A DNA stretch of 11,767 nucleotides. Source: Snowella sp031396835. GTDB taxonomy: Bacteria; Cyanobacteriota; Cyanobacteriia; Cyanobacteriales; Microcystaceae. Positions 1 through 7,001 of the stretch are shown here, one piece after another. A model generated the notes under the pieces. It was not told the origin of the DNA and did no database searches. It saw only the letters and a program-made list of their open reading frames with translations. Each line of letters opens with the position of its first letter. Within the stretch, counting starts at the first letter, position 1. The translations under genes were made by a program, and so were the position numbers. The stretch is from the NCBI GenBank assembly GCA_031396835.1, contig JANNLO010000211.1, positions 1 to 11,767 on the forward strand. The letters are read 5' to 3'.

Positions 1-1
1 T

Positions 2-127
2 GAGACGCTCAAACAAATTTCTCTTGTTGCTTGGCAGCACATCAATTTATATGGTCGTTATGAGTTTAGAAAAGTTTCTGAACCCATCAATATTGATGAA
101 CTTGTCCAACCCTTAACCCAAGTCTAG
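2..127 (+). CDS. tnpA: Tn3-family transposase, C-terminal end (partial)
   Basis: An open frame enters from the left edge and ends at TAG 125-127, giving 41 residues. The stretch ISLVAWQHINLYGRYEF resembles the conserved extreme C-terminus of Tn3-family DDE transposases, where a Ser/Pro-rich turn is followed by W/R-x-HIN-x-x-G-x-Y. In that family this tail follows the catalytic Glu of the RNase H-like domain. The full protein would be close to 1000 residues, nearly all outside the window, so intactness and activity cannot be judged. The last five codons overlap a candidate terminal inverted repeat, which fits the usual position of tnpA at the very end of a Tn3 element. The assignment rests on a short match and could be wrong. 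Confidence 0.62.
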   Translation, partial: ETLKQISLVAWQHINLYGRYEFRKVSEPINIDELVQPLTQV

Positions 128-151
128 TCTTACTAATTTCCCTAATCCCCC
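112..151. repeat. Candidate terminal inverted repeat of the Tn3-like element
   Basis: Read on the minus strand from 151 inward, the sequence begins GGGGGATTAGGGAAATTAG and ends with GTTAAG at 117-112. Tn3-family repeats are about 38-40 bases, start with GGGG at the outer tip and commonly end with a TTAAG-like inner motif, so length, tip and inner end all fit. It lies over the transposase stop codon, as expected at this end of the element. The partner repeat would be outside the window, so a pairing check is not possible here. Confidence 0.45.
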
Positions 152-192
152 TTTTCGAGGGTTTATGCAAAAAAACCCAATTTCTTAAAGAT

Positions 193-252
193 AAAAAAAT
201 AGAATTTTCTGGATTGTCTAAATTTTTAAATTCACCATTCCAGAATTTTCTA
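193..252 (-). terminator. Rho-independent-like terminator behind the dehydrogenase gene
   Basis: Two 14-base arms, 239-252 and 200-213, are inverted repeats with two internal mismatches. The perfect core is TCTGGA/TCCAGA, flanked by A/T pairs. On the minus strand the second arm is followed, after the A opposite 200, by seven T (199-193). It lies just downstream of the dehydrogenase stop at 284. The loop is about 25 bases and the stem AT-rich, so strength is uncertain. A separate small plus-strand hairpin GGGTTT/AAACCC lies at 159-178 without a good T run. Confidence 0.45.
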
Positions 253-283
253 ACAATTAATTACACTAGGTTATTTGATTGAT

Positions 284-1423
284 TTATTTAGCTTTGATTA
301 TTTGTGCATCCTGAACCGTAGAAACCATTGCGGCCATTAATTGTTCAGGAGAAACACTAAAGGGCAAACGATGAATATCTGAGTTCGGCTGACAAGTTAC
401 TTCGGCGGCCTGTTGCAATTCGGCTAAGGTAATGTGACTTAAACCTAGATCGGCTAAACTTTTGGGTAAACCAATTTCTGCATAAAATTTGAGTAATTGT
501 TGACGAGAAGTTAGAGCCAATTGATTTCCTGCAATCATTTCTTCTAAACGCAACTGAACTAAAATTCCGTAGGCGACTTTTTCTCCATGTAAAATGTCAT
601 GGGCTGCGGGAATTTGAGTTAAGCCATTATGAACAGCATGGGCCGCAACGGTTCGACAATTTGCTCCGCCTAGTCCACCAATAACTCCTGCTAAAAGTAC
701 GGTTGCATCTACAACTTCTCGCCAGGTTTGTCCGCCTGGTTTTTGCAAAGCAGTGACAGATTTTTGTAAGAGTAAATCTCGTAATACTCTAGCTTGTTGG
801 ACGGCGGCAATAGTCAAAGTATCACTGGAATTACCACTGCTGACCGAGGCTTCATACCATTTGGCGATCGCGTCTCCGATGCCTGCAATTAAGGTTCGTT
901 GGGGAGCAGATTGAATTAAGTCATAATCCAAAATTAATAACTCAGGACAATGGGGCAAGGGAACATCATATTGAAAAGCTCCTGCATCACTATAAACATT
1001 AGATAATCCCGTCCAGGCGGCACAAGTTGCACCAGAAGTTGGAATAGTGATAATCGGTAATTGGCAACGATGAGCGACTAATTTAGCTGTGTCGAGAGCT
1101 TTACCGCCGCCAACTCCGATGATTAAATCTGCTTGGTGTTTCTCAATGGCAATTTGTAGATTTGCTAAGGATTTTTCGGAACAATCAGGTGAGTAAATTT
1201 GTTCTTGGGCTGTTAATTTATGAGTTTGAAAAATATTTTCTAGCGGCGATTGAACAACTTTGAGGGTGTTTTTTCCCCCAATTATGAGAGGACGTTTCCC
1301 TAAAGAGGCGATCGCGTTTCCTGAAGCGGCAAGAGAACTCCGCAAAACTTGGGTCGGTGCAATACTGAGTACAGACAATTGAGAAGCAACTTTTGAAGGA
1401 TGTTTAGCAATTTTTGATGACAT
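284..1423 (-). CDS. Iron-containing alcohol dehydrogenase / glycerol dehydrogenase family oxidoreductase
   Basis: This 379-residue protein belongs to the group III metal-dependent alcohol dehydrogenases, closest in layout to glycerol dehydrogenases (usual length 360-380). It shows the dinucleotide-binding GVGGGKALDTAK (about 103-114), the TIPTSGAT segment (about 126-133), and the metal-ligand regions GIGDAIAKWYE (Asp184), AAHAVHNGL (His262 or His265) and LHGEKVAYG (His279). The family oxidises polyols or alcohols with NAD(P)+ using one Fe2+ or Zn2+ in the cytoplasm. The substrate cannot be read from the sequence; glycerol is only one possibility, and the fold is shared with dehydroquinate synthase and glycerol-1-phosphate dehydrogenase. 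The ATG at 1421-1423 is accepted because the conserved part starts about 15 residues later; no strong ribosome site is visible. It is a single gene, divergent from cph2, with a hairpin terminator behind it. Two HIP1 sites lie inside it, so it looks native. Confidence 0.88.
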   Translation of the reverse strand: MSSKIAKHPSKVASQLSVLSIAPTQVLRSSLAASGNAIASLGKRPLIIGGKNTLKVVQSPLENIFQTHKLTAQEQIYSPDCSEKSLANLQIAIEKHQADLIIGVGGGKALDTAKLVAHRCQLPIITIPTSGATCAAWTGLSNVYSDAGAFQYDVPLPHCPELLILDYDLIQSAPQRTLIAGIGDAIAKWYEASVSSGNSSDTLTIAAVQQARVLRDLLLQKSVTALQKPGGQTWREVVDATVLLAGVIGGLGGANCRTVAAHAVHNGLTQIPAAHDILHGEKVAYGILVQLRLEEMIAGNQLALTSRQQLLKFYAEIGLPKSLADLGLSHITLAELQQAAEVTCQPNSDIHRLPFSVSPEQLMAAMVSTVQDAQIIKAK

Positions 1424-1708
1424 CAGGCCAAATTCCAGAAGAAAAAAATAAGTTTTTAATAGATAAACACAAAAGTACTTTTATCGTCAACATTTTACTG
1501 ATGAGTATCCTTACTTAAAAATAACATTCTAATTCTAGTAGTGCTGAGATATTTCTGAAAATTTTATAAATAGATTATTTATCTCAAAGAGATAATAACA
1601 AGCGAGAATGGAGAATAAATGAATAAGCGATAGTTTTTTATCAAATTAAGTTTTGCTTTCGGTAAGTTCTAACTTTAGGTAAATGCTAGTAATAAGGGAA
1701 AAATTATT
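1424..1708. other. Divergent intergenic region upstream of cph2 and the dehydrogenase
   Basis: These 285 AT-rich bases must carry promoters for both divergent genes. I see no confident -35/-10 pair and no RNA gene. The clearest structure is a perfect inverted repeat at 1579-1595, described separately. An AAGGGA at 1694-1699, nine bases before the cph2 ATG, is the likely ribosome binding site and supports the start at 1709. Confidence 0.5.
1579..1595. promoter_or_regulatory. Perfect 7-bp inverted repeat (TTATCTC-AAA-GAGATAA)
   Basis: TTATCTC (1579-1585) and GAGATAA (1589-1595) are exact reverse complements around AAA, 113 bases before the cph2 start. This could be an operator for a dimeric regulator or a weak 5' leader hairpin. 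It does not match a binding site I recognise, and such repeats arise by chance in AT-rich DNA. Confidence 0.25.
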
Positions 1709-4700
1709 ATGACAATATCTAGCAATGTATCAGAAATTTTTTTTTACAGGATTATTAACCATCTTCACAATGGGCTAAGTTTTTCTGAAATTTTGCACAT
1801 GATCGCAGAAGAAACTCGTGATTTTTTAAAGATTGATCGAGTGAAAATTTATCAATTTGCCGAAGATGAGAGTGGAAAAGTTATTGCCGAATCGGTTGTT
1901 AAAGCTTATTTACCGTCTCTTTTAGGGCTACATTTTCCAGCGAATGATATTCCAGTAGTTGCAAGAGATGAATACTTCTATAAGCATCAGTGTGTTTATA
2001 TTGATGTTTCTGCTCGACGAAAATCTCTCCATCAGATGAGTGATGGTAAGTCTTTGAACTCCTCTTCTTCTCAGGGAATAAATTATACTTCTGTTGATCC
2101 TTGTCATATTCAATATCTTTTAGCAATGGGCGTAATCTCTTCTTTGACTGTCCCGATTTTTTATCAGGAGTCTCTTTGGGGATTAATCGCCATTCATCAC
2201 AGTAAGTCACGACGTTTTTCTGAACGGGAATTAGAAACGATTAAATTATTGAGTAAGGAAATTACTTTGGCGATCGCGCAATTTACGTTATTCACTCAGG
2301 TAGAAGAACAAAGTCATCACGAATCAACGCTTCAACAAATTAGTGATCTTTTGAGCCAAACTACTGAGATTGCGCAAATCTGGCCGCAAGTTTTGCAAAC
2401 CATAATTAGTAGTTTAAAAGCAGACGGAGGACAATTATATTTAGCAGCAGATTTAACAGGAGAACCTTCCCAATTTTATCAAGCGGGCTTACAACCAGCG
2501 ATCGCTTTTTTAGAATCCCATCCTCTCTGGAAAGTCTTAATGAGAGGGAATCGTCGAGATAATTCTTTAGCAGAAAAGACCGATTTAACCAGTGACTCTC
2601 TTCAAAAAAAGCAATCTCTAGAAAAAAAAGATTTAAGCCATTACGCGATCGCCGATCCAGTTCTAGCACCCATTGCACAAGCCTTTACTGATACACCCAT
2701 TCAATCTCTACTTTTTATTCCTCTTCGTTCTCAACTTGAATGGATGGGCTGTTTAATTTTGTTTCGTCAAGACCATGAAAATAGAAAATCCTGGGCAGGA
2801 TGTAATGATCCCGATCTGCGCAATACCTTACCTCGTCAATCCTTTGAAGCTTGGATTGAAATTCAACGTCAAGTAAACCCCTGGACTTCTCCAGATCTAA
2901 AATTGGGTTTAGCGATCAAAAATTGTCTTTCTACAGCGATTACCCAACAATCTTTAACTCGTCTAATTAAGCATCAAAACGCCTATGATTCCCTAACAAA
3001 ATTACCGAACTGGATTATTTTTAGTCAACAATTAACCTTATCTCTCTTAGATACAATTGATCAAGGAGAAATTTTAGGAGTTTTTGTCATCGCCCTAGAC
3101 AGATTTAAACGAATTAATGCAAACTTGAGCCATAAAGTTGGAGACAATTTAATACAACAGGTAACTTCTCGTTTACAAACAGAATTAAAATCTCATCCTC
3201 ACTATTATTCTTTATTATCTCGTTGGCATGGAGATGGATTTACCTTATTAGTTACAAAGCTAAATTATGCTGATGAATTAGTTGATTTTGCCCAAAAATT
3301 ATTAGAAACTTTTCGTGAACCTTTTTATATTCAAAATCAACCCCTTTATCTGACTGCAAGTATTGGGATTAGCTTGGCTCCGTATGATGGAGAAACTTCA
3401 GAATCTTTATTAAAATATGCAGAAGCCGCTCTACTTCAAGCTAAATATAAAGGTAAGAATACTTATCAATTTTATTGTCCTCCTGAAACAATATCAAAAA
3501 AACTAGATCGTTTAAGTCTAGAAACTGATTTAAGAAAAGCCTTAGAACGAGATGAATTTCTGATTTATTATCAGCCTCAAATAGATCTTAAAAGCGGTAA
3601 ATTAGTCGGGTTAGAAGCTCTTTTACGGTGGAATCATCCCCAATTAGGGCTAGTTTCTCCTGTTGAATTTATTCCCCTGGCAGAAGAAATGGGACTAATT
3701 GTTGAGATTGGACGTTGGGTTTTGAAGACAGCTTGTGAGCATTATCAAGATTGGCAAAAATATCAAAAAAGTCCGCTTATTCTCAGTGTAAATTTATCAG
3801 TACGACAATTTCAACATCCAGGTTTAGTGACAGATATTTTTCAAATTCTTCAAGAAACAGAGATGAATCCTAGTAATTTGGAACTAGAAATTACTGAAAG
3901 TTTGATGATGCAAGATGTTAAAGGAACGATCGCAATTTTACATCTCTTAAAAAACGCAGGAATTCAGATTACGATTGATGATTTTGGGACTGGTTATTCT
4001 TCTTTGGGTAAGCTCAAATATTTACCAATTCATACACTCAAAATTGATAAATCTTTTGTGGATGATTTGTTGAATGAAGCTAAAGATTTGGCCATTATTC
4101 AATGTATTATTGACTTTAGTAAAGGACTCAATCTTAAAGTAATTGCAGAAGGTGTTGAGACTCAAAAACAATTAGAAAAATTGCAATTATTAAACTGTGA
4201 TTTGGCTCAAGGTTATTTTATTAGTCGTCCTCTTCCCAAAGATGAGATTATCGCTTTTTTATTGAATCCTCAATTATTGAATATTCAAAGTCAATCAATT
4301 CTTTTATCAACTCCTAAACAAGTTGAAGCTGACAGTTATTCTCAAAATTCCAACATTAAATTAAACCCTATTCTTCAAGAGTCGGTTGAATATTTGGCAT
4401 TAAAAGAAACATTAAAACAGCGATCGCGTCGAGAAAAATTATTGATGGATATTTCCCAAAGAATTCGCTTATCTCTTCAAATCGACGAAATTCTGGAGAC
4501 AACAGTTGCGGAAGTCCGACAATTTTTAGAAACTGATCGAGTCGTTCTTTATCAATTTCAACCTGATGGTTCGGGAAAAGTGGTGGTGGAAGCGCGTACC
4601 TCTGATTGTGTCCCTATTCTCAATGAAGTGATTCATGATCCTTGTTTTAAAAATGATTATCTTAATTTGTATCGTCAAGGTCGAGTGAAGGCGATCGCCA

Positions 4701-5464
4701 ATATTCATCAATCAAAGCTCGCACCCTGTCATGTTGAGTTGCTTTCCCACTATCAGGTTAAAGCTAATCTGGTCGTTCCTGTGGTGTATCAAGACAAACT
4801 TTGGGGATTAATGATTGCGCACCATTGTCGCAGTCCTCGTGAGTGGCAAGAACACGAAATTCAATTGCTAAAAGAATTATCCGTCCAAGTTGCGATCGCC
4901 ATCCATCAAGGGGAACTTTTTCGTCAACTAGAAAGCGCGAATTCCCAACTCCAGAAATTAGCATCCCAGGATTACCTCACCCAAATTGGCAACCGTTTAA
5001 CCTTCGATGAACATTTACAAAAAGAATGGAAACGACTCTTGCGATCGCAAACAAAACTATCTTTAATTCTTTGTGATATCGATTATTTTAAACGCTTCAA
5101 TGATTGTTACGGTCATTTAGGAGGAGATAAGTGTTTACAAAAAGTTGCTCTGGCGATGAGTTCTATTCCCAAACGTCCCTCAGACTTACTTGCTCGTTAT
5201 GGTGGAGAAGAATTTGTGATCATCCTACCCGATACCGACTCTGAAGGCGCAATTTATGTAGCAGAAATGATTCGCGAAGGTGTTAAAAACTTGACTATTC
5301 CCCATGAGCAATCTCCCCACGAAGTCGTTACCATTAGTTTAGGAATTGCGACCTTGACTCCCAGCCAAGAAATAGATCCAAAATCACTCATTCAGTTGGC
5401 AGATCAAGCCCTCTATCAAGCGAAAGAACAAGGACGCGATCGCATTTGTGTGTTTCCTGATTAA
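1709..5464 (+). CDS. cph2: Cph2-type hybrid phytochrome/cyanobacteriochrome with EAL and GGDEF c-di-GMP output domains
   Basis: The 1251-residue order is GAF1 (about 22-190), GAF2 (about 205-415), GGDEF1 (about 425-590), EAL (about 605-850), GAF3 (about 910-1065) and GGDEF2 (about 1085-1250), the same order and nearly the same length as Synechocystis Cph2. GAF1 carries the bilin cysteine in PCH (Cys132) and a phytochrome-like HFPANDIP (75-82). GAF2 has the PHY-like tongue with PRQSF (375-379) and WIE (382-384). GGDEF1 reads HGDGF (507-511) and should not be a cyclase. EAL is intact: GLEALLRW (EAL 636-638), IDDFGTGYSSL (756-766), IAEGVE (812-817). GAF3 has canonical Cys1007 in PCH and a DPCF motif (977-980), making it a dual-cysteine DXCF cyanobacteriochrome. 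GGDEF2 reads GGEEF (1165-1169) with inhibitory-site RPSD (1156-1159). In Synechocystis, Cph2 makes c-di-GMP under blue light and inhibits phototaxis; a similar role is inferred. No transmembrane segment or signal peptide is seen, so it is probably cytoplasmic. Start supported by AAGGGA upstream. Confidence 0.95.
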   Translation: MTISSNVSEIFFYRIINHLHNGLSFSEILHMIAEETRDFLKIDRVKIYQFAEDESGKVIAESVVKAYLPSLLGLHFPANDIPVVARDEYFYKHQCVYIDVSARRKSLHQMSDGKSLNSSSSQGINYTSVDPCHIQYLLAMGVISSLTVPIFYQESLWGLIAIHHSKSRRFSERELETIKLLSKEITLAIAQFTLFTQVEEQSHHESTLQQISDLLSQTTEIAQIWPQVLQTIISSLKADGGQLYLAADLTGEPSQFYQAGLQPAIAFLESHPLWKVLMRGNRRDNSLAEKTDLTSDSLQKKQSLEKKDLSHYAIADPVLAPIAQAFTDTPIQSLLFIPLRSQLEWMGCLILFRQDHENRKSWAGCNDPDLRNTLPRQSFEAWIEIQRQVNPWTSPDLKLGLAIKNCLSTAITQQSLTRLIKHQNAYDSLTKLPNWIIFSQQLTLSLLDTIDQGEILGVFVIALDRFKRINANLSHKVGDNLIQQVTSRLQTELKSHPHYYSLLSRWHGDGFTLLVTKLNYADELVDFAQKLLETFREPFYIQNQPLYLTASIGISLAPYDGETSESLLKYAEAALLQAKYKGKNTYQFYCPPETISKKLDRLSLETDLRKALERDEFLIYYQPQIDLKSGKLVGLEALLRWNHPQLGLVSPVEFIPLAEEMGLIVEIGRWVLKTACEHYQDWQKYQKSPLILSVNLSVRQFQHPGLVTDIFQILQETEMNPSNLELEITESLMMQDVKGTIAILHLLKNAGIQITIDDFGTGYSSLGKLKYLPIHTLKIDKSFVDDLLNEAKDLAIIQCIIDFSKGLNLKVIAEGVETQKQLEKLQLLNCDLAQGYFISRPLPKDEIIAFLLNPQLLNIQSQSILLSTPKQVEADSYSQNSNIKLNPILQESVEYLALKETLKQRSRREKLLMDISQRIRLSLQIDEILETTVAEVRQFLETDRVVLYQFQPDGSGKVVVEARTSDCVPILNEVIHDPCFKNDYLNLYRQGRVKAIANIHQSKLAPCHVELLSHYQVKANLVVPVVYQDKLWGLMIAHHCRSPREWQEHEIQLLKELSVQVAIAIHQGELFRQLESANSQLQKLASQDYLTQIGNRLTFDEHLQKEWKRLLRSQTKLSLILCDIDYFKRFNDCYGHLGGDKCLQKVALAMSSIPKRPSDLLARYGGEEFVIILPDTDSEGAIYVAEMIREGVKNLTIPHEQSPHEVVTISLGIATLTPSQEIDPKSLIQLADQALYQAKEQGRDRICVFPD

Positions 5465-5526
5465 CCAAGTTTAGCAATAATTCTAGCTCCTTGCTATCCT
5501 AAAAAAAGTCCTAGAGAAAAACTAAT

Positions 5527-6930
5527 ATGACGACCATCACGGAAACTAATCCCTATTTACTCGGTAACTTTGCGCCTATTGCAACAGAAACTCAAGCCGA
5601 AAATCTCAAAATCATTGGCGAAATTCCTCCCGAATTAAACGGGATCTTTGTTCGCAATGGGCCAAATCCTCAATTTTCTCCTATTGGACAATATCATTGG
5701 TTTGACGGCGATGGAATGTTGCATGGTGTTCGCATTGAAAATGGCCAAGCCAGTTATCAAAATCGTTATATCCATACTTTTGGCTTTGAAAAAGAACAAG
5801 AAGCAGGCAAAGCAATCTGGTCGGGTTTATTAGAACCACCTCAAATGGATAATCCCTATGGGCCAGGCAAAAATACGGCAAATACGGCTCTAGTTTGGCA
5901 TAGCGGTAAATTTTTAGCAGTTTGGGAAGGCGGAGAACCTCACCAAATTCAATTACCATCTCTTGATACAGTTGGCGCAGTTAACTTTGAAAATAAACTT
6001 ACTTCAGCTTTTACTGCCCATCCCAAAGTTGATCCCGTAACAGGCGAAATGCTCTTTTTTGGTTATTCCTTATTCCAGCCGCCTTTTCTGCACTATGGAA
6101 TTATTTCTGCTGAAGGCGAATTGGTAAAATTAATCCCGATTGAATTACCCGTCGGCGTAATGATGCACGATTTTGCTATCACAGAACATTACACAATTTT
6201 CCCAGATTTTCCCTTTACTTTTCGCCCAGAACGAGCAGCCCAAGGAAAACCAATTTTCTTATTTGAAAAAGAAACTCCCAGTCGTTTTGGTATTTTGCCG
6301 CGTCATGGTGAAGCTGCTGAAATTCGTTGGTTTGAGAGTCCAAGTTGTTATAGTTTTCACACTCTTAATGCTTATGAATCAGGAGACGAAGTAATTTTAA
6401 TTGCCTGTCGGATGGAATCAACGAATGCTTTAGGGCTTGAATCAGAAGAAAACTCCAACAGCGCGGCGAATATTCCCTATCTTTATGAGTGGCGATTTAA
6501 TCTGCAAACAGGAACCACTCAAGAACGATTTTTGGGTGATATTGCCTGTGAATTTCCTCGGATTAATGAAAAATATTTAGGACGAAAAACTCGCTATGGC
6601 TATGCGGGAAAATCAAACTTGGGAGAAATGCCTTTATTTGATGGTTTGCTTAAATATGATTTTGAAACTGGAAAAACTGAGATTCATGCCTTTGAATCAG
6701 GTTTTTATGGTGGAGAAGCGGTTTTTGTTCCCCATCCCCAAGCCCAATCAGAGGATCACGGTTGGTTATTGACTTTTGTTTATCACGAAGCTTCCGATTC
6801 TTCTGAATTGATTGTGTTAGATGCCCAGAAATTTACTCAAAACGCGATCGCGAAAATTATCTTACCCCAACGAGTTCCCTATGGTTTTCATGGAGCTTGG
6901 GTTGATGCCGAAAAGTTTACCGTTAATTAA
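5527..6930 (+). CDS. Carotenoid oxygenase (RPE65 / apocarotenoid oxygenase family)
   Basis: This 467-residue protein is a full-length carotenoid cleavage dioxygenase. The N-terminus has the family signature GIFVRNGPNP (39-48) and HWFDGDGMLHG (57-67). The four histidines that hold the catalytic Fe2+ in the seven-bladed propeller are all visible: His165 (TAHPK), His214 (MMHDF), His278 (YSFHTLN) and His455 (YGFHGAW). Second-shell acidic residues are present in WEGGEP (133-138) and GGEAVFVPHP (395-404). Cyanobacterial members cleave carotenoids or apocarotenoids oxidatively, some forming retinal; the exact substrate cannot be read here. The gene starts 62 bases after cph2 with GAGAAA upstream of ATG 5527, and no clear terminator separates them, so co-transcription is possible but unproven. 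One HIP1 site at 6844-6851 supports native origin. No opsin gene lies in the window. Confidence 0.93.
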   Translation: MTTITETNPYLLGNFAPIATETQAENLKIIGEIPPELNGIFVRNGPNPQFSPIGQYHWFDGDGMLHGVRIENGQASYQNRYIHTFGFEKEQEAGKAIWSGLLEPPQMDNPYGPGKNTANTALVWHSGKFLAVWEGGEPHQIQLPSLDTVGAVNFENKLTSAFTAHPKVDPVTGEMLFFGYSLFQPPFLHYGIISAEGELVKLIPIELPVGVMMHDFAITEHYTIFPDFPFTFRPERAAQGKPIFLFEKETPSRFGILPRHGEAAEIRWFESPSCYSFHTLNAYESGDEVILIACRMESTNALGLESEENSNSAANIPYLYEWRFNLQTGTTQERFLGDIACEFPRINEKYLGRKTRYGYAGKSNLGEMPLFDGLLKYDFETGKTEIHAFESGFYGGEAVFVPHPQAQSEDHGWLLTFVYHEASDSSELIVLDAQKFTQNAIAKIILPQRVPYGFHGAWVDAEKFTVN

Positions 6931-6958
6931 ATGCGATTAGACGTAACAAAAAAGTGAT

Positions 6959-6998
6959 AGGCTTCTTCAAGCACTGACTACTCTACAGAGCCTTTTTT
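6959..6998 (+). terminator. Possible terminator between carotenoid oxygenase and glycosyltransferase genes
   Basis: AGGCT (6959-6963) pairs with AGCCT (6989-6993), which is followed by a T run to 6998. The stem is only five pairs and the loop about 25 bases, so this is weak. It ends three bases before the next ATG, leaving no room for a usual ribosome binding site unless transcription reads through. Confidence 0.3.
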
Positions 6999-7001
6999 GA
7001 G

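Noticed and set aside
1899..2210. Minus-strand open frame of 103 codons inside cph2
   Set aside because: It lies entirely opposite the GAF1 coding sequence, whose motifs are clear; the translation is rich in Lys/Arg/His and resembles no family. The minus-strand frames at 1928-2113, 2406-2678, 4526-4711 and 4764-4964 were rejected for the same reason.
5648..6394. Alternative frames inside the carotenoid oxygenase gene
   Set aside because: They overlap a full-length enzyme with all iron ligands and have no ribosome site or recognisable product.
5465..7001. Retinal-based photosystem (oxygenase plus rhodopsin)
   Set aside because: No opsin-like seven-helix gene occurs in the window, so the oxygenase cannot be assigned to such a system.
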